Below are positions 47,547 to 56,010 of a stretch of DNA of 64,000 nucleotides, one piece after another. The number at the start of each line of letters is the position of its first letter. The stretch's first letter is position 1. Location: NCBI GenBank assembly GCA_030388825.1, contig CP128835.1:2350001-2414000 (forward strand). Reading direction: 5' to 3'. A program made the translations under genes and the position numbers. The stretch comes from Rossellomorea sp. AcN35-11 (GTDB lineage Bacteria; Bacillota; Bacilli; Bacillales; Bacillaceae_B). The notes under the pieces were generated by a model. That model had not been told where the DNA came from, did not search any database, and was given only the letters and a program-made list of their open reading frames with translations.

Positions 47547-49849
47547 AAGGAACGTCGTCAGTGATGATCTATCCACAATTTAACGATATGGCTATTTCCC
47601 AATGCAATGAAAGGGAAGAGCTTCTCACTTCCATACTCATTGAAAATAGTGCGCTTCTAGATCTTCTCAAGGGCAATGAGCAATCCTCTATCCCAGTGGT
47701 GGTCAATCCTCTCATCTTCTCACTTTTCATGAGTGAAGAGTTTAAAGAGAAAGCTCAATCCATCATTCAAGCCAACCTTTTACAATCGGAACCCCAGGAA
47801 AGAAGCAAATGGCAGTTGATCTATTCCCAGTGGTCGACATGTGAAATGAATTTCGTACAAGCATATAAGAGTTTGGCAGTTGAAGGAAAGGTCACTGTGA
47901 TCCCTACTACGGTCAGTACATTCCCATTAACGCATTACCGGACTCCGAGAGCGATTGAAACACAGGTGCGAATGAGCACTTTATTATTTAAGGAACATTT
48001 TCAAATGATACCAAAGGTTTTTTGGTTGCCGCGTGCAGCCTATGTGCCCGGAATTGATTTGTACCTCACCAAGCAGGGGATCGAGTTCACCTTCATTTCC
48101 TCATTTTCATATGAACATAGTGAAAAAGAGAATAACAGCAGTGTTCTTAGAACCCCAAGGGGCTTGAAGCTGATCCCGGTATCCGAGACAGGAGAAGACG
48201 GTCACTCTCTCTCGATTGTCTTCATTGGGGATCGTTCAAACTACGAAGGAATTAAAACGAATGAGCATGCACATTCACTAGATGAGAAAATAGAATCCCC
48301 CACGGCACTATCGAGGGTAGGATTCGGATATCTCGGGATGGAAAAGCAAACCCCGATCCTCACTGACGGGCAAATGAAGAATTTACGGATTGTTCATCGG
48401 ATGGAAGAAAGACTTGAGGAATTGTATTCATCTGGTGTGGCGAAAGAATGGACACATCAACTGATGCGCGAGTGGATTTCAAGCCTTGCAAATACGAATG
48501 AAGAAAATGGCATCTCGTCCATTCACTTTGATTCCCTATTCGAAATGGTCGTGGAAAAGCAAATAGATGAGCATCTATTTCTTCATCGTAAGGGGATTGT
48601 CCCGTTTCCAACTGATGATATATTAGAAAAGCTGTTTGAGACAAAGCCCGGGAGTGAAGGGGAAGACGAGAAGCACGATTCTGTTCTGGTCCTTTCATGG
48701 GAATATCCCCCGAATATTGTAGGAGGGCTCTCGAGGCATGTGTATGATCTGGCGAATAACCTTGTGAAAAAAGGTAAAAAAGTACACGTTCTGACGACTA
48801 AGGCCAATGATGCCCTCTCCCTTGAAAATATGGAAAGTGTAACGGTCCACAGAGTACATCCGTTACATCCGTACGAGGAGGATTTCTTTAAGTGGGTATT
48901 CGATTTGAATCAGGCGTTCATTCATTACGCCCATGATTTGATAAAAGATGAAAGAATCACACATATCCATGCCCATGACTGGATTGTATCCACGTCAGCA
49001 ATGAAGTTGAAAGAGTACTATTCGATTCCTCTTATTACAACCATTCATGCAACGGAACATGGACGGAACAAAGGGATTTATACTGATTTGCAACATAAGA
49101 TTCACCGTGAAGAGCAGCTTCTCGTTGGGGCATCAGATCATCTCATTGTGTGCAGTGAGCATATGAAAGAGGAAATCAAAAGCTTATTTACAATAGAAGC
49201 GCCGATAGCGGTGATACCCAATGGTGTTGAATTAGAGAAGCTTGATCAATCTTCACCATACAGCCTTGAGCAACCTTCTACCCCATATTTTTTCTCCATC
49301 GGGCGGATGGTGCATGAAAAGGGGTTTGACACGATCATCCGTGCAGCCACCCAGTTGAAGAAGGAAGGGTATAACATCTCCTTTATCATTGCAGGGAAAG
49401 GTCCGATGTTAGAGCATTACCGTCAGATGGTGGCACATGAAGGTTTAGTTGATCGTGTCTCCTTCATCGGCTACATTTCCGACAGGGAGCGTAATGATTA
49501 TTTGAAGAATTGCTTGGCAGTGATCTTTCCAAGTCTCTATGAGCCATTCGGTATCGTTGCACTGGAAGCGATGGCCTTTAAGAAAGGGGTAGTCGCGTCC
49601 AATACAGGAGGACTTAAATCAATTGTAAAGCATGAACAGACAGGCTTATTATTCGAGCCAAATCATGAACAAAGCTTATATACCCAATTGGTCTCATTAA
49701 TCGAAAATCCTTCAAAATCGGAACAACTGGGGAATCTCGGCTTTAAAATGGCCAAATCCATGTTTGGGTGGGATCGAATCGCTGATCAAACCATCCACGT
49801 ATATGAAGACGTACTTCTTCAATCAAAAGTGGAGGGCATAAAAAAATGA
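47543..49849 (+). CDS. Fusion of a GH57/DUF1957-like domain and a GT4 glycosyltransferase
   Basis: A 768-residue two-domain protein. The N-terminal 375 residues resemble GH57 branching enzymes: FVQAYKSLAVEGKVTVIPTT and FWLPRAAYVPGIDLYL (about 170). The C-terminal part (about 385-768) is a GT-B glycosyltransferase of family GT4 with LSWEYPPNIVGGLSRHV, HAHDWIVS, IPNGVELEKL, FSIGRMVHEKGFD and PSLYEPFGIVALEAM (the EX7E motif). In GH57 enzymes the catalytic Glu stands in WLPE; here the residue is Arg. The GH57 part is thus probably non-catalytic. The ATG follows AGGAGG and overlaps the upstream stop; the next gene overlaps its stop. Substrate unknown; an alpha-glucan is the best guess. Confidence 0.88.
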   Translation: MKGTSSVMIYPQFNDMAISQCNEREELLTSILIENSALLDLLKGNEQSSIPVVVNPLIFSLFMSEEFKEKAQSIIQANLLQSEPQERSKWQLIYSQWSTCEMNFVQAYKSLAVEGKVTVIPTTVSTFPLTHYRTPRAIETQVRMSTLLFKEHFQMIPKVFWLPRAAYVPGIDLYLTKQGIEFTFISSFSYEHSEKENNSSVLRTPRGLKLIPVSETGEDGHSLSIVFIGDRSNYEGIKTNEHAHSLDEKIESPTALSRVGFGYLGMEKQTPILTDGQMKNLRIVHRMEERLEELYSSGVAKEWTHQLMREWISSLANTNEENGISSIHFDSLFEMVVEKQIDEHLFLHRKGIVPFPTDDILEKLFETKPGSEGEDEKHDSVLVLSWEYPPNIVGGLSRHVYDLANNLVKKGKKVHVLTTKANDALSLENMESVTVHRVHPLHPYEEDFFKWVFDLNQAFIHYAHDLIKDERITHIHAHDWIVSTSAMKLKEYYSIPLITTIHATEHGRNKGIYTDLQHKIHREEQLLVGASDHLIVCSEHMKEEIKSLFTIEAPIAVIPNGVELEKLDQSSPYSLEQPSTPYFFSIGRMVHEKGFDTIIRAATQLKKEGYNISFIIAGKGPMLEHYRQMVAHEGLVDRVSFIGYISDRERNDYLKNCLAVIFPSLYEPFGIVALEAMAFKKGVVASNTGGLKSIVKHEQTGLLFEPNHEQSLYTQLVSLIENPSKSEQLGNLGFKMAKSMFGWDRIADQTIHVYEDVLLQSKVEGIKK

Positions 49850-50853
49850 AGGCCGTGATATTGGCAGGTGGAGAAGGCAAGCGATTAAGACCCTATACAA
49901 TGTCAATTGCAAAGCCGATGGTTCCGATTTTAAATAAGCCAATTCTCGAATATAGCATTAACCTCCTGAATTCGTATGGAATTAAAGATATATTGATCAC
50001 TACCTGTTATAAAAGTGAAACGATAAAGGATTATTTTGGAGATGGAAAAGATTTTAATGTGAACATTACTTACCTGGAGGAAAAAAAGCCGCTTGGGACT
50101 GTGGGCGGCATCTTCCTTGCCAGGCACCGGCTTCGTGAACCATTTCTGGTATTGAGTGGTGATGCGTTCACCAATATACCGATTGATAAAGTCATTGAAT
50201 TCCATTACGAAAAAAGAGCCGTCATGACGGTTGTATCAAAAGAAGTATTGAATCCGAAAGAATATGGGATTTGTCATACGGATCACAATCGGAAATTGGT
50301 TGAATTTATTGAGAAGCCAGTAGAATGGGCGGGCAATGAAGTGAATACTGGGGTATACGTATTAGATCCACTTCTTCTTGATCGTTATGCTCATCTTGGG
50401 GCAAGGGATTTCGGTCAGGATTTCATTCCTCAGCTGCTATTAAACAATGAGGAAGTATATGTCTTTAAGACAAATGCATATTGGAGGGATATTGGAAACC
50501 CGGAAGAATACAAAAGTGCCCGTGATGACCTCATGAAGGGGCAGTACGCTCCTCCGGCGATTAAAAAAGGATTCCACCATTCGGCTGATTATATGGAGCC
50601 GTTTATTACAAGGCTGCAAGTAAGTTGTCCAAATGGAAAGAAACCCTTTGTCCTGTCCAAGTTAATGGAAACGGTTCCTTCATCCTCCAATCAGAAGGAA
50701 ATCGTTTTTGATCATAGGGACGGGGGAAGAACCAAAATCATCAGTGATCCGAAAAGAGGTTTCCTCATTTATTCCAAGGCTGACAGAAGAAATCTGGCAA
50801 GGGAGCTTGCGAGATATTACGGGAAGAAAATAAAAATCTGGCAGAAGGTGTAG
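49846..50853 (+). CDS. NDP-sugar pyrophosphorylase with C-terminal extension
   Basis: A sugar-1-phosphate nucleotidyltransferase of 335 residues. The N-terminal 235 residues have the nucleotide-binding signature LAGGEGKRLRPYT, KPMVPILNKPILEY, LSGDAFTN and FIEKPVEW. The last 95 residues are an extension, with DGGRTKIISDPKRGFLIYSK, that recalls the C-terminal domain of phosphohexomutases fused to some GDP-mannose enzymes, without the rest of the mutase. It overlaps the glycosyltransferase by four bases and likely makes its sugar donor. The nucleotide and sugar cannot be told from sequence. Confidence 0.88.
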   Translation: MKAVILAGGEGKRLRPYTMSIAKPMVPILNKPILEYSINLLNSYGIKDILITTCYKSETIKDYFGDGKDFNVNITYLEEKKPLGTVGGIFLARHRLREPFLVLSGDAFTNIPIDKVIEFHYEKRAVMTVVSKEVLNPKEYGICHTDHNRKLVEFIEKPVEWAGNEVNTGVYVLDPLLLDRYAHLGARDFGQDFIPQLLLNNEEVYVFKTNAYWRDIGNPEEYKSARDDLMKGQYAPPAIKKGFHHSADYMEPFITRLQVSCPNGKKPFVLSKLMETVPSSSNQKEIVFDHRDGGRTKIISDPKRGFLIYSKADRRNLARELARYYGKKIKIWQKV

Positions 50854-50859
50854 AGGCTT

Positions 50860-51441
50860 ATGAAGGAGAACCGGAATGAAAAGTTTCAAATCCAAGGAAT
50901 AGCCTGGAGCACGAATAAAGAATATGTACCTCTAAACTCTGAGAAACTGCCCAATCTTACCGGTATAAGTGTCTCTGTTCAGGAAGAAGCAGAAGGCTGG
51001 GGAGAATCACTGGCATTTGAATTAATAAATTCTACAAAAGAATGCAGGGACCTCAAGGTGTTCTTTCTCATTGAATGGCTCGGTTGTAAAGAAGATGGGG
51101 TTGGTGTCCTTTCCTTTTCAAAGGACACCTTCTGGAATTACAGTGGAAAGCTCGTTGCCATCACCAACATTGTTTCCAGCGCTGACTCAATCAAGAAATC
51201 CATCTATCCCCTTAATTTGAAAGGCTTGCATCTATGGAAGAAATCCTTGAATAATGGAAGCCTCTACTACTATCCAATTACGGGAGGCCTTAATATGATG
51301 GTATATATGCTTGACTTCTCATTCAAGCCTTTTGAAGTGAAACAGGGAAAAGTATATGCTATTGAAGGGGCTGTTAAAGAAGAGGTATCAAATTTAAGCG
51401 ATAGAATAAAAAACGGACTAGCATTTCCAAAAGAAAAATGA
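50860..51441 (+). CDS. Protein of unknown function in the glycosyltransferase operon
   Basis: I do not recognise this 193-residue protein. It has no membrane segment or signal peptide. Aromatic and beta-rich stretches (LKVFFLIEWLGCKEDGV, DTFWNYSGKLVAITNIV, GSLYYYPITGGLNMMVYM) suggest a beta-sandwich fold. It starts 6 bases after the nucleotidyltransferase gene, so it is the fourth cistron of the cluster. A role in polymer binding is only a guess. Confidence 0.75.
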   Translation: MKENRNEKFQIQGIAWSTNKEYVPLNSEKLPNLTGISVSVQEEAEGWGESLAFELINSTKECRDLKVFFLIEWLGCKEDGVGVLSFSKDTFWNYSGKLVAITNIVSSADSIKKSIYPLNLKGLHLWKKSLNNGSLYYYPITGGLNMMVYMLDFSFKPFEVKQGKVYAIEGAVKEEVSNLSDRIKNGLAFPKEK

Positions 51442-51499
51442 TATTATAGAAAAGTCGTATGAATAGTAGAAGATGTATATGTTTGGAGGGAAATTAATA

Positions 51500-51649
51500 A
51501 TGCGTGTAAACATTACTTTAGCTTGCACAGAAACTGGTGAGCGTAACTATATTACTACTAAGAACAAGCGTAACAACCCAGACCGTCTTGAGCTAAAAAA
51601 ATATTGCCCGAAATTAAAGCGTGTGACTCTTCACCGCGAAACGAAGTAA
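51500..51649 (+). CDS. rpmG: Ribosomal protein L33 (bL33)
   Basis: A 49-codon gene encoding [20 protein letters not shown] and ending RVTLHRETK. Only two cysteines remain (positions 9 and 36), so it is of the form lacking the four-cysteine zinc site. ATG follows GGAGGG. Bacillus species carry several L33 copies; the one at this place is usually rpmGA. A strong terminator follows directly. Confidence 0.95.
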   Translation: MRVNITLACTETGERNYITTKNKRNNPDRLELKKYCPKLKRVTLHRETK

Positions 51650-51650
51650 G

Positions 51651-51679
51651 CAGCCGGATTTTATCCGCTGCTTTTTTTT
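51651..51679 (+). terminator. Terminator after rpmG
   Basis: CAGC-CGGAT and ATCCG-CTG form the stem, followed by TTTTTTTT. Confidence 0.85.
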
Positions 51680-51747
51680 ATACTCATAATTGCCTGATCA
51701 TCGCATTTACATAGAGAATCCATTAATATTAAGCATGGGGGGATTTT

Positions 51748-52314
51748 ATGTCTAAAAAAGAATTACGAAAACTTCAGCTTCAATCATTGAAGGTAATGGA
51801 TCATACAGAGGTTCAGCAAAAGTGCTTCAGAATAGAACAGTCACTCTTTGAATCTCCTGAGTGGAAGAACAGCAACACCGTTGCGGTGACCATTTCAAAG
51901 CCCCCGGAAGTGGATACATGGAATATCATCAAACGGGGATGGGAAGAAGGGAAAACAATGGTTGTTCCGAAATGTTTTCCAAAAAACCATGAATTGGTGT
52001 TTTATGAGCTTCATGATTTCGATCAGCTCGAGCAATCCTATTTCAATCTGTACGAACCAGATCCCGATAAGTCAACGGCCGTAAATAATAAAACGATAGA
52101 ATTGATCATCGTTCCAGGTCTTGCTTATACTGAAACCGGCTATCGTCTGGGGTTTGGCGGGGGGTACTATGACAGGTTACTGTCAGCCTATTCAGGCATA
52201 ACGATATCCCTTGCCTTTGAAGAACAAATGGTCGGCACATTGCCCATTGAATCCTTCGACATGCCGGTTGGAACCATTATAACGGACAAAGGACGTATCG
52301 ATTGTGGCGGCTGA
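51748..52314 (+). CDS. yqgN: 5-formyltetrahydrofolate cyclo-ligase
   Basis: Converts 5-formyl-THF to 5,10-methenyl-THF with ATP in one-carbon metabolism. The signature GYRLGFGGGYYDRLL lies at about residues 131-145, and the N-terminal basic motif KKELRKLQLQ is typical. ATG follows GGGGGGA. Length is 188 residues. The next gene starts 11 bases inside its 3' end. Confidence 0.95.
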   Translation: MSKKELRKLQLQSLKVMDHTEVQQKCFRIEQSLFESPEWKNSNTVAVTISKPPEVDTWNIIKRGWEEGKTMVVPKCFPKNHELVFYELHDFDQLEQSYFNLYEPDPDKSTAVNNKTIELIIVPGLAYTETGYRLGFGGGYYDRLLSAYSGITISLAFEEQMVGTLPIESFDMPVGTIITDKGRIDCGG

Positions 52315-53086
52315 TTACTTCATTGTTCTCCTCTTTATTTGCACTGTCTCGGTAGCAGGATGGAAAACCGGTAATTTAAGTCCGTCAGGCGCAGTCATGG
52401 CTGTTATGATTGGCCTTGCAATCGGATATTCCTATGGCTTTGAAGGACTGTTTTTATTAGGTGTATTCTTCCTGTCATCAAGTATTTGGTCTCGCCTTTT
52501 CAAGAAGGATAAGGTAGGGATTGAAGATCGTTTAGCTAAAACGTCCAAGAGGGATTGGCAGCAGGTACTGGCTAACGGAGGCCCTGCAACCCTTTTTGCC
52601 CTATTATTCAGTATTACTGGCAACGAAGTCTGGACGTTGGCCTTCATAGCATCCATTGCCGGCGCAAATGCTGATACATGGGCTTCAGAAATCGGGCCTC
52701 TCAGTCATAAAAGGCCCATCTCAATCAGAACGTTCACGAGGGTCCCAAAGGGGACGTCCGGTGCAGTATCCCTTATCGGTACAACTGCGGCTGTCTTTGG
52801 GGCTGCCCTTATTGCGTTGACTTCATGGACCATCCTGGATGAAATGACTATCATTCTCTTTTCACTTCTCAGCCTTTCTGGTTTTTTAGGGAATATGATG
52901 GATACAATTCTTGGAGCATTCACACAGTTGGAATACCGGTGTCGGGTATGCGGTTTTCAAACTGAGTCAGTCGTTCATTGCGGACATCCAACTGTAAGAA
53001 CAAAAGGAAATGCATTTATGAATAATGAGTCGGTGAACGCATTGTCCAGTCTTTTTGCCGGAATGATGATGCTGGTCTTCTATTGA
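52304..53086 (+). CDS. DUF92 family integral membrane protein
   Basis: A 260-residue membrane protein of the DUF92/TMEM19 family, which includes plant phytyl-phosphate kinase VTE6; the bacterial role is unproven, though prenyl phosphate metabolism is possible. About six membrane segments and the family motif GANADTWASEIGPLS (about residues 117-131) are present. A cysteine/histidine cluster (CRVCGF, VHCGHPT) lies near residue 210. The GTG start overlaps yqgN. Confidence 0.85.
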   Translation: MAADYFIVLLFICTVSVAGWKTGNLSPSGAVMAVMIGLAIGYSYGFEGLFLLGVFFLSSSIWSRLFKKDKVGIEDRLAKTSKRDWQQVLANGGPATLFALLFSITGNEVWTLAFIASIAGANADTWASEIGPLSHKRPISIRTFTRVPKGTSGAVSLIGTTAAVFGAALIALTSWTILDEMTIILFSLLSLSGFLGNMMDTILGAFTQLEYRCRVCGFQTESVVHCGHPTVRTKGNAFMNNESVNALSSLFAGMMMLVFY

Positions 53087-53166
53087 ATACTGTTTGAAAG
53101 CATCCTTCCTAAAACTTTGATGGATAAGCCTCCTGCTAATGATCCAAACTACTAGCAGGAGGGATC

Positions 53167-53349
53167 ATGATGAACGGATGGACAAAATGGTTAGTACTGG
53201 GCGGGCTGGTTTTTCTATTGATTCCAAACAGGTATAGAGTGTTAAATCTGATTCTCGGTAACTTTTTTATCAGGAAGTTTGCTGTGAGAATAGCGATGGG
53301 AATACCAGGTATCCGTATGAAATTCATTCAGGGTGCATTCAGGGGATGA
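53167..53349 (+). CDS. yqgO: Small membrane protein YqgO
   Basis: A 60-residue protein with one N-terminal membrane segment (about residues 6-20) and a basic remainder, FFIRKFAVRIAMGIPGIR. No function known. GGAGGG lies 4 bases before the first of two ATG codons and 7 before the second, so the start may be 53170. Its size and place before gluP match B. subtilis yqgO. Confidence 0.8.
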   Translation: MMNGWTKWLVLGGLVFLLIPNRYRVLNLILGNFFIRKFAVRIAMGIPGIRMKFIQGAFRG

Positions 53350-53351
53350 CA

Positions 53352-53398
53352 CCAGAAAAGACTGTAAGGGGGGCGATCTTTCTTACAGTCTTTTTGTT
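53352..53398 (+). terminator. Terminator after yqgO
   Basis: AAAAGACTGTAAG and CTTACAGTCTTTTT form the stem, with TGTTTT after. Confidence 0.85.
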
Positions 53399-53461
53399 TT
53401 ACAGTTGAAGAGGAGGTTGGGTATAGTAAGGGGAGACAAGGATTTCTTACAATAGAAAGTA

Positions 53462-54994
53462 GTGGATGATGTGGATTTACGATATCATTATTTGTTTTGG
53501 AAAATATCGCATTTTTTGGTTGAACACAAACATTACCGAATCCTCAACCTTTCGTCCAATCAGGATGAAATATGGCTTGAAAACACCGGTGTTAAAGAAG
53601 CAAACGTCATTCGAGTGATCCTGAAAGATTTAGACTGGGGAAACTGGGTTAAGCGGGATATGGAGCTGGTTTCCATCAATGGGGAGAAAATCAGGAAATC
53701 CCTCGGAAAAAGGAAGCTTCACGTGAAAAATATCTATGTATCAACGTTTCCCCCTGTAGATGCTGAACCTGATTTATTCCAGAAACCCCTGAACTATCAA
53801 AAGACGACCGTCCAGCCCCTGCTTCTTAATGGAGACCAAGGTGCTGAATGGCTTAAGGGTGACCCTTTCTTTAACGAAGGAGAATGGGAGATCCCCCCTG
53901 AAGTGATGGACGCTAATGTAGAGTGGATAAAATCCATGACCATGACCTCATCTTCCAGGCAGATCCAGAAAGAAAGAGCGCTGTTTGAAAAAGGAAAGCC
54001 CTTCTTTACTTATTTCTTCATTGCATTTCAAATGATCATGTTCTTTATTCTGGAACTGAACGGTGGCAGTAAGAATCCTCAAACCCTGATTGAATTCGGT
54101 GCAAAATACAACCCCCTCATGATTGAAGGGGAGTGGTGGCGACTGGTAACCCCGATCTTTCTACATATCGGGATACTGCATTTATTTATGAATACACTTG
54201 CCCTCTTTTATCTCGGTACAGCCGTGGAGAAAATGTTCGGTCGCATCCGGTTTATCATCATTTATATGGTATCGGGAGTCGCGGGATCCTTGGCCAGTTT
54301 CCTATTCACTTCCAATCTATCTGCAGGTGCAAGCGGGGCTATCTTCGGGTGTTTCGGTGCACTGTTGTACTTCGGGGTCCTATATCCAAAGATATTCTTT
54401 AGGACAATGGGCACCAATATTATTGCGGTAATCTTATTGAATCTGGTCTTGGGGTTCACCATCCCTGGAATCGATAATGCTGGTCATATCGGCGGATTAA
54501 TAGGAGGCTTCCTGGCGGCCGGCATCGTCAGCATGCCGAATGTTCTCCGTCCTCTCCGACAATTTCTCTTTCTGTTGGGAAGTACCCTGCTTACCGGAAT
54601 CCTGGTGTGGTGGGGGATCGGAACAGACCCAGCTTCCTGGGATGTAGATACGGTAAATGGTGTCGCTCAGGAAAAGATTTCAAATCAGCAATGGGAGGAA
54701 GTCGAGGACATTCTTATACCTGTGATAAAGGAAGGATCACCGAATGCAGAGACCTATTTCTATCTTTCCTATGCTGAAATCAAATTGAATAAACCAGAAC
54801 AAGCGAAAGGTCATCTGGAAGCTGCAATTAGTGAAAACGAAGGATTTCATGAAGCTCATTACAATCTTGCTTTGATTCTGATTGATTCAGGTGACATGAA
54901 GGAAGCTTTTGTTCATGCAAAAAAAGCCTATGAATTGAATAGGCAGGAAGAAAAATATGAGAAACTATATCATGAATTAAAGGAACGCTCTTAA
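53462..54994 (+). CDS. gluP: Rhomboid intramembrane protease GluP
   Basis: An intramembrane serine protease (YqgP) of 510 residues. In B. subtilis it works with FtsH in membrane-protein quality control, including a magnesium transporter. Order: cytoplasmic N-terminal domain to about residue 175, seven membrane segments with the catalytic Ser in GASGAIFG and His in AGHIGG, then a C-terminal TPR region (about 400-510). The N-terminal start (GTG at 53462 or 53471) has no strong ribosome site and is uncertain. Its stop overlaps the convergent gene's stop. Confidence 0.92.
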   Translation: MDDVDLRYHYLFWKISHFLVEHKHYRILNLSSNQDEIWLENTGVKEANVIRVILKDLDWGNWVKRDMELVSINGEKIRKSLGKRKLHVKNIYVSTFPPVDAEPDLFQKPLNYQKTTVQPLLLNGDQGAEWLKGDPFFNEGEWEIPPEVMDANVEWIKSMTMTSSSRQIQKERALFEKGKPFFTYFFIAFQMIMFFILELNGGSKNPQTLIEFGAKYNPLMIEGEWWRLVTPIFLHIGILHLFMNTLALFYLGTAVEKMFGRIRFIIIYMVSGVAGSLASFLFTSNLSAGASGAIFGCFGALLYFGVLYPKIFFRTMGTNIIAVILLNLVLGFTIPGIDNAGHIGGLIGGFLAAGIVSMPNVLRPLRQFLFLLGSTLLTGILVWWGIGTDPASWDVDTVNGVAQEKISNQQWEEVEDILIPVIKEGSPNAETYFYLSYAEIKLNKPEQAKGHLEAAISENEGFHEAHYNLALILIDSGDMKEAFVHAKKAYELNRQEEKYEKLYHELKERS

Positions 54995-55869
54995 AGGATA
55001 ATCTGTTGTTTAAGTAATGAGGTGTCACCATTTCTATCAATTAGCAGTACGAGCACCTCCTTTTGATCGTTTTTCACTAATATTAGTGGGATGGCACTGT
55101 CGATTGACTCAATGACAGAGCCGTCCTCTTTTTTTATGCCTAAATAATAGTTTTTATAAAGCCCTTCCCACAGGTTGCCGATAACGCGATCCCACTCTTG
55201 CTGAGTGAAACCCTCTAAAGGCTGATTTTCTAATTTAGGAAGTTGAGTCAGTGGAAAGGATGTATAGTCTTCAAGAGGGATTTCCATGGAGTCAAATGCT
55301 TTCTCCCACAGGTACTCAAGCTGTTGGGTGCTTACTTTATCCAGGATGTTTTTCCATTCTTTCTCAGCAGGCGTACTTGGTTGACGAAAGGCATTTAACG
55401 GGCTGAAATTTGAATCAATCACATACAATTCATCTTCTGACATCTTCTGGGCACTTGTAAATTCTGTTTCCGTTTCATGAATCTCAGAATAGTGAAAAGA
55501 TACTCCCTGGAGGAGACTGCTTTCTTTACCCTTTAAAGTCGATTCCTCTACAATTTGATCCGTATCCTGTTCCCACTCATTCATGAGACCTTTCAATCTG
55601 CCATTCATGAATAAGAAACCGACATCCTGACGTAAATAGGCAGGTGTATCAAGCTTGGAAGACACCTTCCAATCAACTTCATAATGATCATTTTTCTTTT
55701 CAGGCTTCAGCATCAGAATCGTTGTGGCAGATTCATATTTGACATTTTCATTTATAGGGAAAAATATAATGCTTTCTTCTGTTTTAGGCTTGTAAATATA
55801 TTGAATCCCCAAGCCGACGATGCACATGATGATAAGGAAGGGAATCGCTTCTTTTAGCCTTTGATTCAT
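54991..55869 (-). CDS. Membrane-anchored protein of unknown function
   Basis: I do not recognise a family. The 292 residues begin with a membrane anchor (about 9-25), followed by an extracytoplasmic, acidic, mixed alpha/beta region with FLFMNGRLKGLMNEWEQ and GVSFHYSEIHETE. ATG at 55869 follows TGGAGTG. The gene is convergent with gluP and the two stop codons overlap (TTAA), so no terminator separates them. Confidence 0.78.
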   Translation of the reverse strand: MNQRLKEAIPFLIIMCIVGLGIQYIYKPKTEESIIFFPINENVKYESATTILMLKPEKKNDHYEVDWKVSSKLDTPAYLRQDVGFLFMNGRLKGLMNEWEQDTDQIVEESTLKGKESSLLQGVSFHYSEIHETETEFTSAQKMSEDELYVIDSNFSPLNAFRQPSTPAEKEWKNILDKVSTQQLEYLWEKAFDSMEIPLEDYTSFPLTQLPKLENQPLEGFTQQEWDRVIGNLWEGLYKNYYLGIKKEDGSVIESIDSAIPLILVKNDQKEVLVLLIDRNGDTSLLKQQIIL

Positions 55870-56010
55870 TACACTCACTCCAGTAGTCTGTCCATTTAGT
55901 ACATAGTATGAAAAGCCGGGGATCAATATGATAGGATGTATGTTTTCGGGCTTCCTTGTCTAGGATGGTGAATATGGGAAATCATGTAAAGTTATTGGGA
56001 GTGAAGGCTA

